Assembly: GCF_030464345.1 (NCBI RefSeq)
Contig: NZ_VCYH01000008.1
Coordinates: 62,001 to 126,000, forward strand
Reading direction: 5' to 3'
Length of the DNA: 64,000 nucleotides
Source: Methanoculleus frigidifontis
Lineage (GTDB): Archaea; Halobacteriota; Methanomicrobia; Methanomicrobiales; Methanoculleaceae
The position numbers and the translations under genes were made by a program. A model generated the notes under the pieces. The model was not told where the DNA came from, made no database searches, and worked only from the letters and a program-made list of their open reading frames with translations. Shown in pieces: positions 44,364 through 51,618 of this stretch (the stretch's first letter is position 1; every line of letters begins with the position of its first letter).

Positions 44364-44410
44364 TTCAATAAATCACCTTTACATGGGGCAAATGTAGAAA
44401 CTATATAATG
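44364..44410 (+). promoter_or_regulatory. wtpA promoter: TTCAATAAATCA box, inverted repeat and TATA
   Basis: TTCAATAAATCA (44364-44375) is identical to a 12-mer at 59734-59745 in front of the surface-module operon. Next comes TACAT-N7-ATGTA (44380-44396), a perfect five-base inverted repeat, then AGAAAC and the TATA box CTATATAATG (44401-44410), centred 26 bases before the wtpA ATG at 44431. This spacing predicts a leaderless message. The inverted repeat directly abutting the TATA box is a plausible operator for a W/Mo-responsive repressor. Confidence 0.5.
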
Positions 44411-44430
44411 GTGCTCGTTCATGACTTTCT

Positions 44431-45507
44431 ATGAGAAATTTGCGCATATGGGCAATTCTGTGCCTTTGCGTCTGCGCTGCAGTCATGTTCTGCGGCTGCA
44501 CCGGCACATCGACCGGAGAGACTCCCGAGCAGGGAGCGACAACCGCTACGCCGACCCCGGCCGAGAAGATCCAGGTCAAGGTCTTCCATGCCGGAAGCCT
44601 CACCGGGCCGTTTGAGAAACTGAAAGCGGCATACGAAGAGGAGTTCCCGAACACCGAAGTCCTCCTCGAACCTGCGGGCAGCGTCGACACCATCAAGAAG
44701 GTGACGGAGAACGGCAAGCCTGCCGACGCCGTTGCCTCTGCCGACTACGCCCTCATCCCGAAGATGATGGTTCCGGACCACGCCGACTGGTACCTCACCT
44801 TCGCCAAGAACACGATGGTGCTCACCTACACAAGCGACAGCAAGTACGCTGACGAGATCACCGCAGAAAACTGGTACGAGGTCCTCGGCCGCGACGGTGT
44901 CAGGTGGGCGTTCTCGGACCCGAACTCCGACCCCTGCGGTTACCGGACGCCGATGGTGATCCAGCTCGCGGAGGCCTACTATGAGGACGACCAGATATTC
45001 GAGAATCTCATCGAAGCGCACAGCGACATCACCGTCACCGAGGAGAACGGCACTTACACCATTCACGCCACCGAACCGAACCCCGACAGCACGACCCTGA
45101 CCATCCGCCCGAAGAGCGTCGAGCTCGTCCAGATGGTGCAGTCCGGCGGCCTTGACTATGCATGGGAGTACCGGAGTGTTGCGGTGCAGAACGATCTCGA
45201 GTTCATCGAGCTGCCGGCAGCTATCGACCTCTCCGACATCGAGCACGCCGACACCTATGCGACTGTCCAGATCGAGTGCAAGAAGGGTGACGGGACGACC
45301 ATCTACACGGGTGCCCCCATCGTCTACGGCGTGACCGTCCCCGCGATCGCCGAGCACCCTGAGATGGGTATCGAGTTCGTCAAGATGCTGATCGGCCCCA
45401 CCGGACAGGAGATCCTGACCGGCGACGGACAGCCCCCGATCGTCCCGGCCGGCGGCTATGGCGAAGTACCTGCGGCGCTCAATTCCCTGGTCGCCATGAA
45501 GGTCTAA
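44431..45507 (+). CDS. wtpA: Tungstate/molybdate-binding lipoprotein WtpA
   Basis: A 358-residue binding protein of the archaeal WtpA (ModA-like) family. The lipoprotein signal ends MFCGC (Cys 23), followed by a Thr/Pro linker. The core has KVFHAGSLTGPFEKLK (Ser ligand), LEPAGSVDTIKKV, the Asp in FSDPNSDPCGYR and the Glu in YAWEYRSVAV. These acidic residues give the octahedral oxyanion site known in archaeal WtpA/ModA. An orphan paralogue occurs at 49204-50199. It is separated from wtpB by 61 bases with a T-run, so the binding protein may be made in excess over the permease. Confidence 0.95.
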   Translation: MRNLRIWAILCLCVCAAVMFCGCTGTSTGETPEQGATTATPTPAEKIQVKVFHAGSLTGPFEKLKAAYEEEFPNTEVLLEPAGSVDTIKKVTENGKPADAVASADYALIPKMMVPDHADWYLTFAKNTMVLTYTSDSKYADEITAENWYEVLGRDGVRWAFSDPNSDPCGYRTPMVIQLAEAYYEDDQIFENLIEAHSDITVTEENGTYTIHATEPNPDSTTLTIRPKSVELVQMVQSGGLDYAWEYRSVAVQNDLEFIELPAAIDLSDIEHADTYATVQIECKKGDGTTIYTGAPIVYGVTVPAIAEHPEMGIEFVKMLIGPTGQEILTGDGQPPIVPAGGYGEVPAALNSLVAMKV

Positions 45508-45515
45508 ACCCTCCC

Positions 45516-45521
45516 TTTTTT
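45516..45521 (+). terminator. T-run between wtpA and wtpB (possible partial terminator)
   Basis: CCCTCCCTTTTTTAG directly follows the wtpA stop codon. A partial stop here would give more binding protein than permease, a common ratio in ABC importers. The downstream genes may depend on readthrough. Confidence 0.35.
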
Positions 45522-45568
45522 AGTACTTTCCTGACACAATTGAGATCACCGAGAGGACGTTTTTACCG

Positions 45569-46435
45569 ATGAAGATGGCAACACTCCTGAAAGATCTCTT
45601 CCCGCCGTATGCGAGCCTGTCCGGGTGGTCGCGGCGCAGGACCGACCGCTGTATTCTCGGCTTCTGTCTTCTCGGGTCGGTGATCGTCGGCATCACGGTG
45701 CTCGCGCTCGCGAACATCGCGATCACCGAACTTGCCGATCCCGTGCACCTCTTTGAGGTGGCGACGAGCTCGGAGGTCGTCGGGTCGATCCTCCTGACCT
45801 TCGGGGCGGGTTTGAACGCCGTGCTGCTGCTGATCCTCTTCGGCACCCCGCTCGCGTACGTGCTCGCCCGGTCGCAGCCTTCGCGCAAAAAAGAGATGGT
45901 GGAGAGCATCATCGATATCCCGCTCATCCTTCCCCACACCGTCGCGGGTCTCCTCGTCTACCTCCTCTTCATGCGCCGCGGGTGGCTCGGAGCACCGCTC
46001 TCGGACGTCGGGCTCGCCTTCGAGGACGCGTATCCGGGCACGGTCGTAGCGATGCTCTTCGTGGCGTCGCCGTTCTATATCAACACGATGCGGGAGGGGT
46101 TCGAGAAGGTGCCGGTGCACCTGGAGAACGTCGCCCGGACGCTCGGGGCGACGCGGCTGCAGACGTTCTGGAAGGTAACGCTGCCCTTAAGCTTCCGGCA
46201 CATGTACAACGGCTCGATCCTTGCCTGGGGGCGTGCAATCGGGGAGTTTGCCGCCGTCATCATGATCGCCTACTACCCGTTCATCGTCTCGACGCTGATC
46301 TACTACTCGTTCACGACCGACGGCATCCGGACGAGCAGGAGCATCGCGTTCACCGTCATCATCGTCAGTTTTGCCGTCTTCCTGGTGCTCCGGCGCCTGA
46401 CGCGCTACGTGGGGAGATACGATGATAGAGTTTGA
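45569..46435 (+). CDS. wtpB: Tungstate/molybdate ABC transporter permease WtpB
   Basis: A 288-residue permease with about six membrane helices. The family pattern DIPLILPHTVAGLLVYLLFM, VASPFYINTMREGFEKVP, the EAA loop ENVARTLGATRLQTFWKVTL and AWGRAIGEFAAVIMIAYYP is complete. Its 3' end overlaps wtpC by 14 bases. The N-terminus has a soluble stretch of about 25 residues before the first helix. The ATG at 45569 has only a distant GAGAGG; the ATG two codons later is an equal choice. Confidence 0.94.
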   Translation: MKMATLLKDLFPPYASLSGWSRRRTDRCILGFCLLGSVIVGITVLALANIAITELADPVHLFEVATSSEVVGSILLTFGAGLNAVLLLILFGTPLAYVLARSQPSRKKEMVESIIDIPLILPHTVAGLLVYLLFMRRGWLGAPLSDVGLAFEDAYPGTVVAMLFVASPFYINTMREGFEKVPVHLENVARTLGATRLQTFWKVTLPLSFRHMYNGSILAWGRAIGEFAAVIMIAYYPFIVSTLIYYSFTTDGIRTSRSIAFTVIIVSFAVFLVLRRLTRYVGRYDDRV

Positions 46436-47501
46436 CCGGGTATCGCTCTCGCTCGGGCAGTTCGCCCTGAAAGATGTCAGCCTGACCATTAACGAGGGGG
46501 ATTACTACTTCATCGTCGGCCCCTCCGGAGCCGGGAAGACGGTGATGCTCGAGGCGATCGCCGGGCTCCACCAGCCCGGGCAGGGTCGGGTCCTCCTCCG
46601 CGGCGAGGATATCACCGCTACCCCGCCGGAAAAGCGGCGTATCGGGCTTGTCTACCAGGACTACTCGCTCTTTCCGCACATGACCGTCTCCGACAACATC
46701 GCCTTCGGGCTCCGCCTGCAGGGGGCGAAGGCCGACGCCGTCCGCCGTGAGGTGGACGCTCTTCTGCGGCAGTTCGGGATCGAGCACCTGGCAGAGCGCC
46801 ATCCCCTGACGCTCTCCGGCGGCGAACAGCAGCGGGTGGCGCTCGCCCGCTCCATTGCGGTGAAGCCGGACATCCTGCTCCTGGACGAACCGCTCTCGGC
46901 GCTCGATCCGGTCACGCGGGAAAAGTTCATGCAGGACCTTGCACGGCTGCACCGCGAGCGGCACCTGACGGTCGTCCAGGTAAGCCATGAGCGGAGCGAA
47001 GCCCGGCGGCTCGGCACCCGGATGGCGGTGATCATCGACGGCAGGCTTGTGGCGGAGGATCGCGTCGCCACGGTGCTGAACGCTCCAAAACGTCCCGACG
47101 TCGCCAGGTTCGTCGGCATCGAGAACGTCCTTGAGGGTTGTGTCGTCGAGAACGCCGGCGGCCTCGCTGTGGTCGATGTCGCAGGTCTCCGGTTCGAGGC
47201 GGTTACCGGCGCCGCGCCGGGCGAGCGCGTCTCTCTCTGCATCCGGGGTCAGGACGTCGGCATCGCACTCTCGGAGAACCCTGCATCGAGCTCCCGGAAT
47301 GCCCTCTCCGGAACAGTGGCCGGGCTTGTCGGCAACGGGCCGCTCGTCGACGTCAGGGTCGACTGCGGTGTTGCGATAAACGCGCTGCTGACCGAGCGGT
47401 CGGTCGAAGAACTCGGCATCAGACCCGGTTCCGGCGTGGTCGTGCTCATCAAAGCGAGTGCCATCCACGTGATTGCCGGAGACGCCGGCGGGCCCGACTG
47501 A
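46422..47501 (+). CDS. wtpC: Tungstate/molybdate ABC transporter ATP-binding protein WtpC
   Basis: A 359-residue ATPase. Walker A GPSGAGKTVML, Q-loop VYQDYSLFPHMTV, signature LSGGEQQRVALAR, Walker B ILLLDEPLSALD and switch His VSHERSEA are present. The C-terminal portion (about 225-355) includes a TOBE/MOP-type oxyanion-binding domain (GVAINALLTERSVEELGI, VVLIKASAIHVI), which in Methanosarcina acetivorans ModC mediates trans-inhibition by molybdate or tungstate. Overlaps wtpB. Its stop abuts the stop of the convergent HTH gene (TGATCA). Confidence 0.95.
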   Translation: MIEFDRVSLSLGQFALKDVSLTINEGDYYFIVGPSGAGKTVMLEAIAGLHQPGQGRVLLRGEDITATPPEKRRIGLVYQDYSLFPHMTVSDNIAFGLRLQGAKADAVRREVDALLRQFGIEHLAERHPLTLSGGEQQRVALARSIAVKPDILLLDEPLSALDPVTREKFMQDLARLHRERHLTVVQVSHERSEARRLGTRMAVIIDGRLVAEDRVATVLNAPKRPDVARFVGIENVLEGCVVENAGGLAVVDVAGLRFEAVTGAAPGERVSLCIRGQDVGIALSENPASSSRNALSGTVAGLVGNGPLVDVRVDCGVAINALLTERSVEELGIRPGSGVVVLIKASAIHVIAGDAGGPD

Positions 47502-47942
47502 TCAGTCGGGGACGGTGCCGTCCTCGCCGTCGGAAACCGGGCTCTGCAGTTTCCCGTGTGGCGTGGGGTGGCGATATTCGCCGTTTACGGTCTTATCAGG
47601 ACGTACTGCCGCCCGCTTGAGCAGTTCGGCGAGTATCCCCTCACCCAGCACCTCCTCCGCGGCGCCGGGGTAGGCTGCCGCTGTCATCGTGAGGAGGCGC
47701 GTGGTTCCTTCCGGCGTGGTGGAGATCCCGACCCGCTCGACCCGGCGGATCAAGCCGTCGCGCTCCATCGCTGCGAAGACGGGGAGGACATAGTAGTGCG
47801 GAACCTGGAGATATTCGGCGAGCCTCCTGGTCGTGGGGAGGCGTATTGAGACGCCGCCCGGGCTGATGCTGACGGTCACGCACCGGTCCGCGAAGAGAAG
47901 GATCCGGAGTGCCGCATCGAATATCTCGTCCTGGTCTGGCAT
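47502..47942 (-). CDS. Small winged-helix DNA-binding protein next to the wtp operon
   Basis: A 146-residue protein. Residues about 35-75 form a winged helix (LPTTRRLAEYLQVPHYYVLP then AMERDGLIRRVERVGISTTP), resembling PadR/GntR or archaeal MarR-like regulators. An N-terminal stretch (ILLFADRCVTVSISPGGVSI) may be a dimerisation strand pair; the C-terminus is unstructured. Its position, tail-to-tail with wtpC with no gap, makes it a candidate W/Mo-responsive regulator, but no oxyanion-binding (TOBE) domain is present, unlike ModE or TunR. ATG 47942 is chosen over GTG 47954; neither has a ribosome site. Confidence 0.65.
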   Translation of the reverse strand: MPDQDEIFDAALRILLFADRCVTVSISPGGVSIRLPTTRRLAEYLQVPHYYVLPVFAAMERDGLIRRVERVGISTTPEGTTRLLTMTAAAYPGAAEEVLGEGILAELLKRAAVRPDKTVNGEYRHPTPHGKLQSPVSDGEDGTVPD

Positions 47943-47991
47943 GGTTCTGTTCACAAAAAAGAGTGTCTGTTTTTTCAGGAGCAGGAGACGA

Positions 47992-48225
47992 TCACAGCGG
48001 TGCTGCTTTCATCTCGCCCCGCTCTTCTTCGGGCATCTCCTCGAGGTAGACGATCTCTGCACCGATGTCCTTTGCAATCTGCTCGAGTTCGGTCTTTCTG
48101 AAGTGCACGCTCTCGACTTTGAGGTGCATCTCATCGCCCTTCTCGCCGGTGACGGCGACGACGCGGAACCGCGGCTGCTTCACGCCGGTTCCGACCTTCT
48201 GGCGCTCACGCACATAGACTTTCAT
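47992..48225 (-). CDS. Small conserved archaeal protein of unknown function
   Basis: A 77-residue protein beginning MKVYVRERQKVGTGVKQPRF, with RVVAVTGEKGDEMHLKVESV and a helix RKTELEQIAKDIGAEIVYLE. I recall similar short proteins in other Methanomicrobia but no function. The start at 48225 has GAGGTGA seven bases upstream. A longer frame reaches 48444, but its extra part crosses a palindromic promoter and looks non-coding. The promoter overlaps a perfect palindrome (48251-48270), which suggests tight regulation. Confidence 0.7.
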   Translation of the reverse strand: MKVYVRERQKVGTGVKQPRFRVVAVTGEKGDEMHLKVESVHFRKTELEQIAKDIGAEIVYLEEMPEEERGEMKAAPL

Positions 48226-48250
48226 GCTGCTTCTCACCTCTGAACCAGTT

Positions 48251-48270
48251 GATATACCACCTGGTATATC
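48251..48270. promoter_or_regulatory. 20-bp perfect palindrome covering the promoter of the 77-residue gene
   Basis: GATATACCACCTGGTATATC has two perfect nine-base arms around CC. Each arm contains a TATA-like GGTATATC/GATATACC. The arm distal to the gene would put transcription start near 48240, leaving the GAGGTGA ribosome site on a 15-base leader. The palindrome therefore could be an operator that blocks TBP binding. Confidence 0.55.
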
Positions 48271-48488
48271 TCCTGATGCTTTAATACTTTCGTCGGATCC
48301 CGGCCGATGTCTGCCGGTCGAGATCGCTCTTTCTGCCGTCATTTTATCGAAAAATAGCGTATGTGCAGTATTTTCAGGCGCAGGGACGATGGCCTGGCCC
48401 CGTTCGGTTAATCTAGTTACCTTAACTCTGGAAGGCTTCTTCATGGAAAAGAGCTGATAGTACAGGGAAGAATCCGGAGCAGAGATTC

Positions 48489-49187
48489 ATGACCGTATAT
48501 CTCGGCATCGACGACACCGATACTCCCGAATCCCGCGGGACCGGGCGGCTTGCCCGCATGATTGCAGCAGAACTTGCCGAAACCTACCGGATCTCCGGCG
48601 TGACCCGGCACCAGCTCTACGTTCACCCGGACATCCCGTACACGTCGCACAACAGCGCGGCCGTTATTCATATCGAGGGGGCGGCGAACGGATCGCTCCA
48701 CGAGATCTTCACCGCTGCCCGCGAGATGATCCGTGCAGACTTCATCGACGGGAGCGATCCCGGGATCTGTATCGCCGCGGATACCCGGGCGGCCCCCGAT
48801 CTGCTCTCGTTCGGTATGCGGGCGAAGAGCAGTGTGGTGACGCAGAAAGAGGCGCGCAGCCTCGCCCGGCAGGCAGGCATCACGCTCGAAGGTCTCGGCG
48901 GCACGAACGACGGCGTCATCGGGGCTCTCGCCGGGGTCGGACTCGCGGCATCACGGAACGACGGCCGGTTCGTCGTCCGGGGAGACACCCGGGATCTCTC
49001 CGGCAGCCAGACCGTTGCGGCGCTCCTCGGCGGCGGCGTCGACAGCGTCATGACCGCGGGCGGCCTGCCCGTCACCGAGGGTGTCGTCGAGCTCCGCAAG
49101 TTCCCGAAACCGGCGCTCCGGCAGGGGCGGGCGGTCCTCTACGTCGAGGATGCCGGCGGCGTCTACCGCGACCTCGTGGTCGGGTAG
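48489..49187 (+). CDS. TiaS-like DDTD-motif protein
   Basis: A 232-residue protein starting MTVYLGIDDTDTPESRGTGR. The DDTD motif and HNSAAVIHIEG segment resemble the N-terminal half of TiaS, the tRNA(Ile2) agmatidine synthetase, but the C-terminal OB-fold and zinc-ribbon of the full-length enzyme (about 420 residues) are missing. Such short paralogues exist in methanogens and their function is not known; an ATP-dependent modification enzyme is a reasonable guess. The start is supported by CCGGAG nine bases upstream. It is convergent with the surface-module operon. Confidence 0.75.
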   Translation: MTVYLGIDDTDTPESRGTGRLARMIAAELAETYRISGVTRHQLYVHPDIPYTSHNSAAVIHIEGAANGSLHEIFTAAREMIRADFIDGSDPGICIAADTRAAPDLLSFGMRAKSSVVTQKEARSLARQAGITLEGLGGTNDGVIGALAGVGLAASRNDGRFVVRGDTRDLSGSQTVAALLGGGVDSVMTAGGLPVTEGVVELRKFPKPALRQGRAVLYVEDAGGVYRDLVVG

Positions 49188-49203
49188 CCGCGCCCTTTTC
49201 TTT

Positions 49204-50199
49204 TCACTCGAGCGGCTGCGGCCATCCGTCTCTGCTTTCGGTGAAGGCATCCAGCACGAATGCGACGAACGAAGCGGCCTCTTCCGGGTGCTCTGCCGTT
49301 GCCGGAACCGTCACGGCATAGACGATCGGCTGCCCGACGCGGGTGTCGCCGACCGAGCTGAACCGCCGGAACCCAAGTTTCACGACGACCGACCGGTAGG
49401 TGTCGGCAAACGCAGCGTCGCTGAGATCGATCTCGGGCGGAAGATCGATCTGTAAAAGGCCGTGCTCGTCGGCGACGCTCCGATACTCAAAGGCGTAATC
49501 GATGCCGCCGGCATCGATGAGCGAGAGCAGGTAGATGCTTCCGTCACGGATGGCGACCTTCTCGCTCGACGGCTTCAGCAGTGCCGGCAGGGTGATCGTC
49601 CGGACGCCGTCCTCACGGGTCATGGTGAGCGACGGCGTGAATGCGTCGCCGATGATCGCGGCAAAGATCCCGGGCGCTTCGTAGTGTTCCTCTGCAAGCG
49701 CGGTGACCATCAGCGCCCGGTACCCGCAGGCATCGAGCATCGGGTTTGAGAAGCCCACCCGCACGTCCGGCCGGGCAAGAATCGTATACCAGTTCTCCGC
49801 CGTGATCTCATCTGCATAGGCGCTTCTATCGGTGTAGGCGATCACCATCTCGTTGGTGGCGAACGTTCGGTAGGTGTCGGTGTAGTTCCCCTCGCCGTCC
49901 TCCATCGGGCGGAACATCATGTCCGGGATCAGTGATGCGTCCGCCACCGCCACGACGTCGACGTCGCGGTGCAGATCGGTCACCTGCCGAACGGCCTGAA
50001 TGCTCCCGTGCCCCTCGAGGCGGACGTCGATACCGGGGTGTTCGCTCTCGAAGGCACGCTCGATATGCTCGAACGGGTAGAGGAGGCTGCCCGCCGGAAC
50101 CACCTCGAGGACGACCGGTTCCTGTGCCGTATTCGTGCACCCGGACGCGGCCGCCAGGAGCGCGAGCGTGAGAACGGCGAGTGCGCCGGCTCCCCTCAT
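49204..50199 (-). CDS. Second WtpA-type tungstate/molybdate-binding lipoprotein (no cognate permease)
   Basis: A 331-residue paralogue of the WtpA at 44431. The lipoprotein signal ends AAASGC (Cys 21). Conserved elements are VVPAGSLLYPFEHIERAFES, LEGHGSIQAV, YADEITAENWYTIL, the Asp in FSNPMLDACGYR and the Glu in YAFEYRSVADE, so the oxyanion site looks intact. It is the last gene of a six-gene surface-protein operon and overlaps the preceding lipoprotein gene by four bases (ATGA). No permease or ATPase follows, so it either shares WtpBC or works outside transport. Confidence 0.9.
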   Translation of the reverse strand: MRGAGALAVLTLALLAAASGCTNTAQEPVVLEVVPAGSLLYPFEHIERAFESEHPGIDVRLEGHGSIQAVRQVTDLHRDVDVVAVADASLIPDMMFRPMEDGEGNYTDTYRTFATNEMVIAYTDRSAYADEITAENWYTILARPDVRVGFSNPMLDACGYRALMVTALAEEHYEAPGIFAAIIGDAFTPSLTMTREDGVRTITLPALLKPSSEKVAIRDGSIYLLSLIDAGGIDYAFEYRSVADEHGLLQIDLPPEIDLSDAAFADTYRSVVVKLGFRRFSSVGDTRVGQPIVYAVTVPATAEHPEEAASFVAFVLDAFTESRDGWPQPLE

Positions 50200-50753
50200 C
50201 GCCGGTGAACCTCTATCCGGTCGACCCACTTCACCCACGGGCTCGCCTCGGTGATGACACCCGGGTCGTCGCTGACGACGACCAGGCGGAGGGGGCCTCC
50301 GTCATCGTAGGGGAGCGGCGTGCCGTCCCGCTCGTAGGCCAGGATCACGCGGAGGGGCGGCGGCGGGATCTCTTTTAAGTTCTCGTCGAAGGTGAAGAAG
50401 CCCTCCCCTGTAAGTTGTTCGGCATCGAACACCCAGAGATAGCCGTCCTCTGCCGAGACGTAGGCGAGGTCGTCCTGGCCGGTCCCGCCGACCCGGTCGA
50501 GCAGATCGGTGAGGAGCACCCCGCGGTAGCGGTCAGGTCCAAAAACGATCCCCACGGTGGAGACGCCGTGGCCGTAGCCCTCGACGGCGGGCAGCGCCCG
50601 GACTTCGGCCAGCGTGAGCACCTCTTCGCCGTCCCCGGCGACCGTGAGGTTCCAGGCAATCTCCTCCTCGTTCGCCGTCACCCCGGGCTGCGTGCACCCG
50701 CAGGCACAGATGCCGGCGGCGAGCAGCAGGAGGAGGCCGGTCCGCAGCATCAT
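50196..50753 (-). CDS. Lipoprotein with molybdopterin-binding-fold-like domain
   Basis: A 185-residue lipoprotein: signal MMLRTGLLLLLAAGICACGC (lipid Cys most likely 18 or 20), then one domain of about 150 residues. The pattern LTLAEVRALPAVEGYGHGVS, YRGVLLTDLLDRVGG, YVSAEDGYLWVF and ILAYERDGTPLPYDDGGPLR matches the outline of the oxidoreductase molybdopterin-binding (sulfite-oxidase-like) domain: strand, W/Y-x-G-V-x-L-x-D-L-L, D-G-Y, then GGPLRLVV. The metal-ligand Cys is not evident (Tyr at the corresponding place), so catalysis is doubtful. Overlaps its neighbours on both sides by four bases. Confidence 0.7.
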   Translation of the reverse strand: MMLRTGLLLLLAAGICACGCTQPGVTANEEEIAWNLTVAGDGEEVLTLAEVRALPAVEGYGHGVSTVGIVFGPDRYRGVLLTDLLDRVGGTGQDDLAYVSAEDGYLWVFDAEQLTGEGFFTFDENLKEIPPPPLRVILAYERDGTPLPYDDGGPLRLVVVSDDPGVITEASPWVKWVDRIEVHRR

Positions 50754-51580
50754 CCCCGTCTCCCGATGGCGATCAGCGAGGCAAGGATCATCGCGCCGAG
50801 CAGGGGGAGAGGCGAGAGCGGGGCCTCTGTCGTGGCAGGGGCCGCTGCGGCCGCATCCCCGTCCTGGAGCGACTTGACGAGCGCGCCTTTTTCACCCTGG
50901 AAGCCGCCCTCGTAGACACGCACTTCGTCCACCCACTTCACGGAGAGGCCGCTTGTGGAGGGGAGCAGGTTGTAGAAGTGCTGGGCTGCCTCGGGCAGTG
51001 TCTCGTGCATGTCCCAGTTGCCGTAGACGTGCAGACCGCCTGCGTTGGTTGAATTGTCGGCAAAGAACGTCAACCGCATGCCGTTGTAGAACTCAGGAAC
51101 GTACCCGGTGCCCTGCCGCTCGCCCGCTCCCGTCTCGTCGCCGTTGTACCAGGTGATCCCGATCGGCCCCTGCCGGGGGTCGGGCTCGTAGACGTTCTCG
51201 TAGGCGAACTCGACGTGGTAGCCGTCGGCAGCCTTCACCATCACCTCGTCGCCGGGCGCTGCGCCGCCGACCAGGTCGGCGAGATCACGGATATCCGTGC
51301 CCTTCACGGCGCCCCGGTCCTTGAAGTTCGTCGTCTCGTCCGGGTCCCATTTGTCGCCCGCAAAGACCGGTCCCTGGTGGTAGTAGTGCGTCACGCCGTC
51401 GCCGAGGACGGGCAGGTTCGCCTCCATCCACCGGTAGTCGACGGTCGTTTCGCTCAGGACCGTCGTCTGGTCGGCTGCAAACTTCACGACGTGGAGCTCT
51501 GTGGTGGGAGCTGCCGACGCCGCGCCCGCCGCTGCCAGCAGGAGCAGGCAGACGATGAGTATTCGTGTCAGTGATGCCAT
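50750..51580 (-). CDS. Secreted, C-terminally anchored protein with the same surface module
   Basis: A 276-residue protein: N-terminal signal (ILIVCLLLLAAAGAASAA), one large module of about 200 residues, and a C-terminal helix with basic end (PLPLLGAMILASLIAIGRRG) like archaeal sorting/anchor signals. The module reads ELHVVKFAADQTTVLSETTV, VDYRWMEANLPVLGDGVTHY, YHQGPVFAGDKWDPDET, GTDIRDLADLVGG, VKAADGYHVEFAYENVYEPD, GMRLTFFADNS and SVKWVDEVRVYEGG. It repeats in the 769- and 1419-residue proteins upstream. Function unknown; the DLADLVGG and ADGY pattern suggests the molybdopterin-binding-type fold. Confidence 0.75.
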   Translation of the reverse strand: MASLTRILIVCLLLLAAAGAASAAPTTELHVVKFAADQTTVLSETTVDYRWMEANLPVLGDGVTHYYHQGPVFAGDKWDPDETTNFKDRGAVKGTDIRDLADLVGGAAPGDEVMVKAADGYHVEFAYENVYEPDPRQGPIGITWYNGDETGAGERQGTGYVPEFYNGMRLTFFADNSTNAGGLHVYGNWDMHETLPEAAQHFYNLLPSTSGLSVKWVDEVRVYEGGFQGEKGALVKSLQDGDAAAAAPATTEAPLSPLPLLGAMILASLIAIGRRG

Positions 51581-51618
51581 ATCGTGTCAATCTCCAAGGT
51601 CTGTTCGTTCATCTCTGG

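Noticed and set aside
48226-48444. N-terminal extension of the 77-residue gene to 48444
   Set aside because: The extension crosses a 20-bp palindrome with TATA elements, and a strong ribosome site marks the start at 48225.
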